Source of the DNA: CAZMXS01 sp964570325 | GTDB lineage: Bacteria; Verrucomicrobiota; Kiritimatiellia; CAIQIC01; CAZMXS01 | Length of the DNA: 64,000 nt | NCBI GenBank assembly: GCA_964570325.1 | Contig: CAZMXS010000001.1 | Span: forward strand, 62,001 to 126,000 | Direction of reading: 5' to 3' | Shown here: in pieces, positions 51,700-61,400 of the stretch | Layout: the number at the start of each line of letters is the position of its first letter | Position numbering within the stretch: position 1 is the stretch's first letter | Translations under genes and position numbers: made by a program | Notes under the pieces: model-generated | The model's database searches: none | What the model was told of the DNA's origin: nothing | Seen by the model: only the letters and a program-made list of their open reading frames with translations

Positions 51700-52527
51700 T
51701 CAATCGCTGCGCCCCGACAGCCGGTCGTACACCCAGATGCCATCGCGGATTGACACCACTGGAGTCAGCAGCGTCGTGATGAAATCAGCAAGAGAGTAAA
51801 CCAACCGGGTATCCACAAACAGGGCATCCCGCGGCTCGAGCAGCAAATTTTTGCTCATGTCCCGGCCGGTAAAAATGTCCATCATCTGGATCCGCAACAC
51901 CTGGGGCTGCCCGCTGTCGCCGCGCACAAGGAACACATTGGGCTGCGCGCCACGCGCCAGCCCGCCGGCCAGGGTGACGGCATCGCGCACGCGCATCCCG
52001 CCGGAGAGCGGGAACAGCCCCGGATTGGATACGCGGCCCATAACCAGCACATGCTTGCCGAGTTCGACGGAGGCCTGCCCCGCAAAGCCCTCAACCCGCG
52101 CGCGCTCCAGGTTAATCACCACGCTGGCCTCGCTGAGAATCTTGGACAAGGCGGCCTGTAATTCTGCAGTCAACTGCGGAGGGGTTTTATTCACGATTGC
52201 CCAATTGCCGAGGTTGGGCAGGAAAATCGAGCCTGACTCTGGAATGGTGGTCTTGAATGGATAACCGGACAACTGGCTCATCCGGTCGCGCAACCAGACT
52301 TCAATCGTGATCTTGTCGCCGGCATGAATCGCCAGATCCTGCCCCGGCGTAACCGGGACGCCGCCTTCCGGCGCCGACTCCTTCAGGATCGTCTGCCCCT
52401 GCTGCGCGATCAACTCCGCATCGGCGGCGCGATCGGCGGGCGCAACGGCTTTCGGCTTCGGCGCGGCGCAACCGACCGCCAGGCACAGCACCCCCAACCA
52501 TCCCGCGTATGTCCGAAAGTGCTTCAT
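51700..52527 (-). CDS. polysaccharide export lipoprotein (Wza/SLBB type)
   Basis: A 275-residue lipoprotein with a signal sequence ending in the lipobox LAVGC (Cys20). A poly-export domain follows (AIHAGDKITIEVWLRDR, SGSIFLPNLGNW), then an SLBB repeat opened by VLVMGRVSNPGLFPLSGG and a C-terminal segment with VYSLADFITTLLTPV. The last resembles the membrane-spanning helix of Wza-type channels. It should form the outer-membrane exit of the second glycan export system, together with the Wzc-like protein encoded just downstream. There is no second SLBB repeat as in the larger protein at 18000. Confidence 0.88.
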   Translation of the reverse strand: MKHFRTYAGWLGVLCLAVGCAAPKPKAVAPADRAADAELIAQQGQTILKESAPEGGVPVTPGQDLAIHAGDKITIEVWLRDRMSQLSGYPFKTTIPESGSIFLPNLGNWAIVNKTPPQLTAELQAALSKILSEASVVINLERARVEGFAGQASVELGKHVLVMGRVSNPGLFPLSGGMRVRDAVTLAGGLARGAQPNVFLVRGDSGQPQVLRIQMMDIFTGRDMSKNLLLEPRDALFVDTRLVYSLADFITTLLTPVVSIRDGIWVYDRLSGRSD

Positions 52528-52556
52528 GGAATCCGTATTGATTGGAACCGCCCGCG

Positions 52557-53681
52557 TCAGGAAACCTTCCGGACCACGGACAGCACCACTTCCTCCTTCA
52601 AATCAATCAGTTTGGCGATGTCCGGGTGATTGCCCGAACCATCCACCACCACCTTCAGCACCGGCCGCAACGGCAGACCCGCGTTTTGCTGAACCACCTC
52701 GCAAATCGCGTGGTTGTTCAGCTCAACAATCGTACCCACCGGATAGAAACCGCTGAACGAGATGACCCGCTTGAGCAGGTCATAGTCAAACGCCTTCCGG
52801 TACTCCGCGAGGATGTCAAGCAGGTCGCGTGCCTTCTCCCGGCCGGCATCCGCCTTGGATCGGGGGGATTCGAGAAACAGCGAAACCGCCAGCAGGTTGG
52901 CCACCCCCAGCAACTGGCTCCAGCGCGGGAACTGCTTGCCGGCGATCGCGCCGGGAAACCCCTTGCCGTCCAACCGCTCGTGATGCTGGGCGATCATCTC
53001 AACCACCGGCGCCGGGGCGCCGATCTTGCGGGCGAGCTCGACCCCCTTCATAATATGCTCCGCCAGCGCCGGATTGGCCTCATCGCGCACCCGGGCCAAG
53101 CCATCCTTCATCAACATGAAACCCATATCGTGCAGCAGGCCGGCCGCCCCGAGATCATGCACGGGGAATGGCAACCCTCGCTCGTCGGCCGCCAAGTCCA
53201 TCGCCAGCAAAGCCGTATTGATGCTGTGCGCCACCAGGTACTGCAAAGGGTCATCCTCCATTGTACCGGGCCTGATCTCGAAGTTGATCACCGCGGCCGA
53301 GGTCAGTTGCTGGGCATCGCCGGCAATATGCTTGGCCATCTCCCACAATCCATATTGGTCAGCCGACGGATCGCGGATCTTGTTGAAAAGGAAGGTCAGC
53401 TTGGCCTTCACCTGCTCGGGGGTGATCGCCACCTCGGGCGGCAGCTCAATCCCCAACTCCAACGCCGCCTTGTAAATCGCGGACATCCGCTCGCCTTTGT
53501 CGGGCGTCACATCCGACACCCAGTTTTTGGGAGCAGCGGCCTCCGGCGTGGACGCAGGGGGCGCCTCAACAGGCGAGGCGACCCCCGGTGTGGAGCCGGT
53601 GGCAGTCGGCGGCGGCACCGAAGCGCCGTTGCGGCCCTTCCCCGATGTTCCCGCATCCTTGATCCAATCGCTCAACCTCAT
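52557..53681 (-). CDS. HD-GYP-domain protein, likely cyclic-di-GMP phosphodiesterase
   Basis: A 374-residue cytosolic protein. A proline/alanine-rich linker (about 10-55) precedes a helical region, then the HD-GYP domain: HSINTALLAMDLA, the HD pair in GLLHDMGF (184-185), and HHERLDGKGFPG (233-244), where GYP is GFP. The C-terminal part has SGFYPVGTIVELNN, typical of the family tail. HD-GYP proteins degrade cyclic di-GMP, a common switch for polysaccharide export. The ATG at 53681 is preceded by GGGAGG; a frame 7 codons longer has none. The gene sits between the SLBB lipoprotein and response regulator genes, so it likely tunes the second export system. Confidence 0.87.
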   Translation of the reverse strand: MRLSDWIKDAGTSGKGRNGASVPPPTATGSTPGVASPVEAPPASTPEAAAPKNWVSDVTPDKGERMSAIYKAALELGIELPPEVAITPEQVKAKLTFLFNKIRDPSADQYGLWEMAKHIAGDAQQLTSAAVINFEIRPGTMEDDPLQYLVAHSINTALLAMDLAADERGLPFPVHDLGAAGLLHDMGFMLMKDGLARVRDEANPALAEHIMKGVELARKIGAPAPVVEMIAQHHERLDGKGFPGAIAGKQFPRWSQLLGVANLLAVSLFLESPRSKADAGREKARDLLDILAEYRKAFDYDLLKRVISFSGFYPVGTIVELNNHAICEVVQQNAGLPLRPVLKVVVDGSGNHPDIAKLIDLKEEVVLSVVRKVS

Positions 53682-53736
53682 AGGAGACGACCTCCCACAC
53701 ATGCTATCTGGAAATGAAATAGGCGGGGGCTCATGG

Positions 53737-54108
53737 TCAGGCTGACAGTAACCGCTGAATGCTCGCCGTGCTGAAATCCGCCTTGTTCAGAATGGACTTG
53801 GCGCGCTGCAGCAGTTTGAGCTCCTCATCCTCCGAAAGCTTGGCGCCGGTAATAATCACGACATCGGCCTTGGCGTGCAGCGGATAATTGCGGATCATAT
53901 CCAGCAAATCCCACCCGGTGATGTCGGCCATGACCAGGTCCACCAACAAGACATCAAACGGCTCCTGGGCCTCCTTCAGTTTGGCAATCGCTTCCTGTCC
54001 GCTGCGGGCAAACACCGGGATACTGCCGAACCGTTCCACGATCCGGCTGATGACGGTGCCCACCATCGGCTCGTCGTCAACAATCAGAACTCTTTTTTTC
54101 TGTGCCAT
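53737..54108 (-). CDS. single-domain response regulator (CheY-like)
   Basis: A 123-residue receiver with no output domain. The acidic pair is in VLIVDDEPM, the phosphorylated aspartate is about D57 in LLVDLVMADITGWD, a threonine lies in VIITGAK, and the conserved lysine in SILNKADF. The family function is phospho-dependent binding to a partner. No histidine kinase gene is nearby. Being encoded 55 nt before the HD-GYP gene, it may act as a regulatory partner of that protein in place of a fused receiver. That pairing is inference. Confidence 0.9.
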   Translation of the reverse strand: MAQKKRVLIVDDEPMVGTVISRIVERFGSIPVFARSGQEAIAKLKEAQEPFDVLLVDLVMADITGWDLLDMIRNYPLHAKADVVIITGAKLSEDEELKLLQRAKSILNKADFSTASIQRLLSA

Positions 54109-54350
54109 GGGTCACGCTCAAACCATTTACAATTTGCGATTTGCATTCTGCGATCGAATGTCATAGCCAAACGTCAATTGCCAAATAGGGGGCAAAATTC
54201 CAAGATATTTTCAGCATCCGTCTTTTCCAAGCGAACCTGCGTCATTCGCGCGGCTCCGCGGAGACGCGCCGGTTCGCCTTGGAAAGCACAGGTTCCGTTT
54301 CCAGTTTCAGGTTTCAACTTTCACCATGCCGCCTTCGCTTATCCTCTCGC
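54109..54350. other. 242-nt gap holding short-word repeat text and a long hairpin
   Basis: The part next to the response regulator holds repeated short words (TTTACAATTTGCGATTTGC). The middle holds the hairpin at 54223-54287, and the far end another word repeat (TTTCCAGTTTCAGGTTTCAA). I see no gene. Confidence 0.6.
54223..54287. repeat. imperfect inverted repeat / hairpin with about 19-bp arms
   Basis: TTTTCCAAGCGAACCTGCG pairs with the complement of CGCCGGTTCGCCTTGGAAA, with one bulged base and one mismatch; the loop region itself can pair (CGCGGCTCCGCG). It may attenuate transcription between the ATPase and response-regulator genes or be a dispersed intergenic repeat. Confidence 0.55.
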
Positions 54351-55151
54351 TCATAACATCCGTTCGGCCATGGCCTCGGCGACGTCATTGGCGCTGATGA
54401 CTGCCTGGGTTTTCAAATAACCGGCCAACAGGCACAAGTCCGCGATGGCGTTAATTTCCCGCGGATTACCCTTGCTCAACCGCGCCACCTCCACCACGGC
54501 GCCGGGTTCAAAAATATCAATGCGGCCGCCGGCCTTCTCCAGCCGGAAGCGCATGTAGTCCTGCACCTCGTCCACCGCCAGCGGCGGCACATGGAAGCGA
54601 AAACCAATACGCTGAACCATTTGTGGAATCGCGCGCAGGCGCTCGTTCACTTCGGTCTGCCCGCTTAAAATCAAGGTCATCAGGTAATGGCCCTGCGGAT
54701 GAAAATTAAGCAGCAGCCGCAATTCCTCCAGCACGGACGCATCCGGGATCAACTGGGCCTCGTCCACCAACATGGCCACATGCCGTCCGGAAGCGGCGTG
54801 GCGCTGAATGGCGTTCTGGAAGGCGTGCAGGACATCGTACTTCGAGCGCGAGTTGATCTCGTCGCCGAGTTGGAAGGACAGCTCCCGGATCAAATCTATG
54901 GCATCCATTCGCGGGTTGGTGACGCTGACCACCTTGTAGCTGGCGGGCGGCAGGCGGCTGAGCGCGGTTTGGCACAGCAAAGTCTTGCCGGAACCATAAT
55001 CGCCGGTTAACAGGGTGATCGCCTTGCGGGTTTCGATCGCCATCAACAGGCGCGCGATGCCTTCGCGGTGTCCACGCGACTCGTAGAAGAAGCGAACATC
55101 CGGGGCGTTCTCAAACGGCAACTCGGAAAAATTCCAATACGCGTTGTACAT
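54351..55151 (-). CDS. ExeA/GspA-like AAA ATPase
   Basis: A 266-residue ATPase. The family N-terminus MYNAYWNFSELPFENAPD is clear. Walker A is GDYGSGKT (50-57), Walker B is VAMLVDEAQL, and ILSGQTEVNERL and LSKGNPREINAIADLCL are further AAA hallmarks. Such proteins help assemble secretion or polysaccharide complexes; a close relative accompanies exosortase-linked exopolysaccharide loci, though I see no exosortase gene here. Unlike ExeA proper, it lacks the peptidoglycan-binding C-terminus. It is the first gene of the second export set and divergent from the giant C25 protein. Confidence 0.86.
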   Translation of the reverse strand: MYNAYWNFSELPFENAPDVRFFYESRGHREGIARLLMAIETRKAITLLTGDYGSGKTLLCQTALSRLPPASYKVVSVTNPRMDAIDLIRELSFQLGDEINSRSKYDVLHAFQNAIQRHAASGRHVAMLVDEAQLIPDASVLEELRLLLNFHPQGHYLMTLILSGQTEVNERLRAIPQMVQRIGFRFHVPPLAVDEVQDYMRFRLEKAGGRIDIFEPGAVVEVARLSKGNPREINAIADLCLLAGYLKTQAVISANDVAEAMAERML

Positions 55152-55470
55152 AATAGACGCTCAATACTTGCCAGCGCCCCGCCGCAAACCGTGATCCTTG
55201 CCGCAAAGCCAGCCGTCACAATGGCTCAACCGGTTCCAGCCGTCACCCCAATTTACAACCTCACACCGCATATAATACGTTGATGGTTGATTTTTTTCAA
55301 ACGCTTTACACAACGAATTTTTTATCATTCCAGCCCCGCCCAATATGGGGCATGCCTTGACACATCCTATTGAGCAGGGGTATCTGTTATTAAAATAATG
55401 GCCTGACATACGTCACGCCGGACGTCAAGGTATTTATATGTTTCAGCCTTGGCTCCCGGGAGGGTTTGTT
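55152..55470. promoter_or_regulatory. 319-nt divergent regulatory region
   Basis: No gene is seen. It is more AT-rich than the surroundings (for example TTGATTTTTTTCAAACGC near 55284). Close to the giant gene lie TGACATACGTCA (55404-55415, an inverted TGAC/GTCA pair) and a second ACGTCA (55422-55427), giving direct ACGTCA copies with 12-base period. TATTTATA follows at 55431. This could be a regulator site just upstream of a -10 element. No sigma-54 pattern is apparent. Confidence 0.4.
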
Positions 55471-58400
55471 ATGCGAACAATGCACTTTGGAAGCAAGCGG
55501 TCACGCGACGGAAGGCAGATCATCAGCGGCATGGGATTATCCATCCTGCTCATTGCCGGTCCGGCTTTTGGCACGGGCTGGATTTCGCCCAATGCCAATA
55601 ACAACCCCACCCGTTGGGATAATGAGACTTTGGCGCGCGATAGCAACGTGATCACTTATGCCAGTTGCACACCGAGTAAAACCGGCTGGGGCCAGGCACT
55701 AGAACTTTACTGTGACCCCATCAAGTGCCGGCGCATCCGCGTGAACGCTGATTATCAGCCGGGTGTCAGCTCGGTTCGCCTGGAAATCAGGCTGTATCCC
55801 AGCGGCACCTGGCAAAACATTTATGAGGGCTCATTCAGCAACCAGGACTGGCAGATCGTCACTTTCAACACCACGAACATCAGCGGGGCGCGCTGGACCT
55901 GGAATTTCACGGACACCATCACTTTCTGGCTCTATGAGCTGGAGTTTTTCGAGGAGGGCGCGACGATCACCGTGCCCGCCTGCGAAACGCTGGACGCCAG
56001 CTCGGTCGAGGGAACCACGGTCATCCTGCACGGCAACCTGACCGATGATGGCGGCGACCTGTGCCAGTGGCGCATGCAATACGGCCTGACTTCGAGCTAC
56101 TCCACCAACACGGAGTGGGTTGGCAACGAGGTGGCGCCAACCCATTTCAGCAAGCTGCTGGTGGATCTGCCGACCAACACCACCTACCATTTTCGCGCCC
56201 AGGTGCAAAACAGCGCGGGCATCGCCAGCGGCGAGGACAAGGAGTTCACCACCGGCCCGCCGGCCACCGGCTGGATTTCGCCGTCCGGCTCCAGCAACGA
56301 CACCGGCAACTGGGAATACCGGGAACGGGCTTACGACGACAACGTGGCAACGGTAGCCCGTTGCCGGCATCCCATGGGCAACCCGGTCTGGTCGCCCTAC
56401 ATCTACCTGACCCATTCGATTATGATCTGCGACGGAATCGAGTTCTACGCGCGCCGCACCGCGGAGTTCGACATGGGTGAGGTCGGCGTTCTGCGCAACG
56501 GCGCCTGGACCAACGTGTTCAGCGCCAACTTCACCAACCATGTCTGGACCGAGGCCTGGTTCCCGAAAGGCACGGTCACTCAGGCCCGCGCGCGCTTCCG
56601 GCTGACGTCCACCAGCTACGGCCTGGACTACGAACTCAATGAATTCAAGTTCCACCGGCTCGTGGACACGATCATCTCCGGCCGCTTCAACGGCAATACG
56701 CCCGTTACGCTCGTCATCAACGGCGTGACCAACAACACGTTCACGAATTTCACCACCAACGTGTTCAGCTTCGCCGTGTCGGTCGGCGCCGGCAGCAAGA
56801 TCTTGATCTTCTACAACGACAACAATCCGGCCACGAACAACGGCGCCGTGGTGACGCTCGCCACCGGCTACAACATGACCGACCTGGACCTGACGGACGG
56901 CGAGCTCATCGTCCGCAACGACTACGGGAGCGGCCTGAGCAACGCGGACCTGATTCAGGCCACCACCGGCGATGCGGATATTCCCTACAGCTACAGCGGA
57001 ACATCCATCATCGTCTCCAATGCCGCCCTCAACGTGCCGGCCGGCCACACCTATGCGCCCGGCACCAACTCGCTCACGCTCTACAGCAATCTGGTCTACA
57101 ACGGCACGCTCAACAATACATCCGGCACGGTGACTTTCGCCGGGAACACCCGCATCACCGGCAAGGCCGACGCGTCCTTCTACAACGTGACGGTCGCCGG
57201 CACGCTTTACGCGCCGACGGGAACGATGTCCGTCGCCGGCAACTGGGTCAATAACGGCTCGTTCTCCAACAACAGCGGCACGGTGAACTTCAACGGCAAC
57301 ACCACCATCTCCGGCACGCGGACATCCCTCTTCCACAACGTCACCATCTCCGGCAACCTGGGTGCGCCGGCCGTGATGGGCGTCGCCGGCAACTGGGTCA
57401 ATAACGGCGCGTTCTCCAACAACCTCGGCCAGGTAATCTTCAACGGCAACACCACCATCAGCGGGTCCAGCGACACCACCTTCGACGACCTGACGATCGC
57501 CGCCGGGGCGACGCTGACCGGCCCATCCGGCACGCTGACCGTCAACGGCAACTGGAACAATGCGGGCGGCGCCTATAACCACAATAACGGCACGGTCGTC
57601 ATCGGCGGCACAACCGCCAGCACCAACTCGGGCAACACCACCTTCTACAACCTCGCCTGCACCACCCCGGGCCGGGCGATCTATTTCACCCCGGGTTCCA
57701 CCCAGACGGTCGCCGGCACGTTCACGATGGCCGGCGACAGCACCTCCCAGATCCTGCTGCGTTCGACGGTGGCGGGCAGCAAATGGAAGCTGGACCTGCC
57801 CAATACCGACCAGTCCGTGACCTATGTCAATGTGCGCGACTCGGACGCTTTGAACCACACGGTCACCGTCTCCGGTGGCACGGACAGCGGCAACAACAAC
57901 GCCAACTGGATTTTCGCCTCGAGCCGCTACTGGGTCGGCGGGACCGGCAATTGGTCGGATACCAACCACTGGTCGCTGACTTCCGGCGGCCCCGGCGGCG
58001 CGTCCGTCCCGACCACCAACCAGCTCGCTATCTTCAACTCCGCCTCGGGCACCGGCACGGCCACGATCAACGTCCCCGCGAACATCAAGGGCTTGAGCAT
58101 TCTCGCCGGCACGACGATGACCATCGCCGAAGGGACAAACTTGTTCACAGTCGGCACGGCCGGCTGGGAACAGAAGGGCGGCACCTACACCGGCGGCAGC
58201 GGCACGCTGACCGTCAACGGCACGTTCCTGCTGACCAACGGCACGTTCACGGCGCCGTCCGGCCTCTTCTCCCTGAGCGGCAACTTCACCCGCCGGGGCG
58301 GCACCTATAACCCCAATGGCGGTACGATCGCGTTCGACGGCTCGACGCTGATCACCCAGACCGTCACCAACAGTTTCGCAAACGTGATCATCAACGGTGA

Positions 58401-61400
58401 ATTGACCGCCCCGGCCTACCTGATCATCAACAGCAATTTTGTCAACAACGGCACATTCAACGCCGGCGCCGGCATCGTGCGCTTCGCCAGCAACACCGTC
58501 GTCAGCGGCGCCAGCACGAGCGTGTTCAACAACCTGCTGATCACCGGGCAATTCACGTCCCATAGCAACTGGCTCAGCATTGCCAACAGTCTGACCAACA
58601 ACGGCACGTTCAACGCCAATGGCGGGACGGTCGCGTTCACCGGCTGGACCATGCTCGGCGGCAACAGCACCTCGCAGTTCAACAACGTGGTGATCAACGG
58701 CTGGCTGACGCCCGGCGCGACGCGACCGATAATGGTCGCGGGGGACTGGATCAACAACGGCAACTTCTACCACAACGACGGGTCCGTGATCTTCAACGGG
58801 GCCAGCGCCATCAGCGGCACGAACGTCACGGTCTTCAATAATTTCACCATCGCGGGCGCGGTCACCGCGCCCGCCGGCGAGATGCGCGTCGCCGGCAACT
58901 GGGTCAACAACGGAGCGTTCAACGCGAACGGCGGCATGGTCACGTTCAACGGCCAGACCACGATCAGCGGCGCCAGTTCCAACCAGTTCAACCACGTCAC
59001 CCTGTGGGGCAACCTGACGGCCCCGACCGGAACGATCTATGTCGCGGGCAACTGGATCAACGACGGATCGTTCACCCATAATAATGGCACGGTCTTCTTC
59101 AACGGGACCAGCCTGATCGGCGGTGGCGTGGTCACAACGTTTAAAAACGTGATCATCGGCGCGGACGCCGCCGTGACCGGCCCCGCCTCCACCCTGAACG
59201 TCGCCGGCAACTGGAACGGCAGCGCCGGCTATTATTACAACAACGGCGGCCGCGTGATCCTGCCCGGCACGACCACACAATGGGTCTCCACCGGCGGCGC
59301 CTGGCTCAACGGCACCAACAACTGGAAGAACAACTGGGGCACCCTGATCGTATCCAACGGCTCCGCCGGCGGCGTCTATTTCACCGACGGCTTCAAGGCG
59401 AACTACTTCATTGACACCGTGCCCGGCTCAACCCTCTATTTCCGAACGCAGGAGGAAGTCACCAACGTCTATGAGTTCGGCGCCGTCGGCGGGTTGACCT
59501 TGCAGGGTTCGTCATCCCAGCGGATCATCCTGCGCCGCTACGGCGGCTCCGGCACAAACCAGTGGGAATTGACGCCCACCGCCGCGAGCTTTAACTGGAC
59601 AGTCAATTATGTGGACGTTCAGAACTCGGTCAACTCGGGATCCAGCGCCATTTACCCGACCAATTCGCTGGACTCCGGCAATACGGAGAATTGGTTCGTG
59701 CCCACGCTCGTCGAGTTCGGCTGGCTCTACGCCATCGGCCGCGACGGCGCGGTTACCGTGCGCTGGAAGACGGAGTCCGAGGTCAACAACGCCGGCTTCA
59801 ACGTGTACCGGGCGCCGGCCGCCGACGGGCCGTACGCGCGACTCAACCCGACGCTGATCCGCGGGCTGGGCAACTCGGTCATGGGCGGGGAATACAAGTT
59901 CGAGGACGGCGCAGCGACCAACGGCGCGACCTATTATTATCTGGTCGAAAGCGTCGAGTATGATGGCCGCGCGCAATTGTTCGGGCCGTCCGCGGCGCAG
60001 CCCGGACGCGACAGCGACGGCGACGGCATGACCGACGACTGGGAGGATTTCTACGGGCTGGACAAGGGGCTGGACGACGCGGGCGGCAACCCCGACGGCG
60101 ACGGCTGGACCAACCTCCAGGAGTTCCAGCGCGACACCAACCCGTACCAGGATGAAGGCGAAACGGGCGCAGGCGGGGGCGGCGGCCCGCCGACCGCCGG
60201 CGGGGCGGACCTCTACAAGCTGACGGTTGACGCGGACGGCATCTACCGGCTCGACGCTGCGTACCTCTCGACCTATACCACCAACCTCGCCGCTTGGGTC
60301 GTCAGCAATATCCACATTTTCTGCCAGGGGGCGGCCATCCCACTGCTTTATCACGACGAGGACGACGCCGCCTTCGGCACTAATGACTATGTTGAGTTTT
60401 TTGGCCGCGGCCTGAACACGCGCTTCTCCGGCGATAATATCTACTGGCTCTGCCCGTGGACCAATGCCGGCCCCATCATGCCCGCTGTCGGCAACGGCAG
60501 CGGAACCCTGCAAACGACCGCGCCGTTCACCGAACACTTCGAAGAAAACGCGTACTACGAACCGGAATTGCCGGACGAATATCCGGATGACGACCACTGG
60601 TTCTTCTACGACAGCCTCTGGGTCATCGGCCCGGAAACCAATACGCTCGACTTCTTCCCGACGTTGTCCGGCGTCGCCGGCGGCAGTGCCACCGGGCTGT
60701 TGACGGTGGCCTTGCGCGGCCTGAACGAGGGGACCAATACCGTCCGAGTATGGCTGAATGGCGCGGCTTGCCCCGACGCGGTCTGGACCGGTCTGCACCA
60801 GTATGCCTATGCGGCGCCGATCAGCCAGGCCGGCCTGCTCGAAGGCACAAACACGGTGACGCTTTCGCTGATCGGCGACGAGGAAACATTCAGCCGCGAT
60901 GTGCTGATCAACTGGTTTGAAATCGCCTACACGCGCGACCTCACGGCGGCAAACGGCGCCCTGCTCTTCACCAATCGGGCCGGCGGCGCGGCGGCCTGGC
61001 AGGTCGGCGGCTTCGCCGCCGCCGACGTACGGGTACTGCGCGTGGGCGACACCGGCGATGTCGCCGTCGCGGTGGTGACCAACGTCACCGTCAGCGGCGC
61101 GGGCCCCTACGCGGCGGTTTTCGCCGACAACGCGCCGGCGGGCGCGGCTTATGCCTTGGCCGCCGCCAACGCCCTTCGCCGCCCGGCCGCCTGCGTTGCA
61201 GAAGAATCGTCGAACCTGCGCAGCGCAACCAACCAGGCCGACTACCTCATCATCGCCTACGAGCCGTTCCGCGAGACACTCGCCCCGTTGATTGCCGACC
61301 GTGCCGCGCGCGGCCTGAACGTCAAAGTCGTCGGCTTGACCGATGTGTACGACGATTTCAACTTCGGGATTCGGAGTCCGTACGCCATCCGCGATTTCCT

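Noticed and set aside
48233..55151. Exosortase/PEP-CTERM system
   Set aside because: The ExeA-like ATPase and Wza/Wzc genes recall such loci, but no exosortase gene and no PEP-CTERM tail are seen in the window.
55831..59280. 1149-codon minus-strand open frame opposite the giant C25 gene
   Set aside because: Its product is Val/Gly/Arg-rich with no domain; it mirrors the regular stalk repeats of the plus-strand gene. High GC keeps antisense frames open.
57100..59280. Satellite-type repeat array
   Set aside because: The repeats are in frame inside the giant gene and encode a regular protein stalk.
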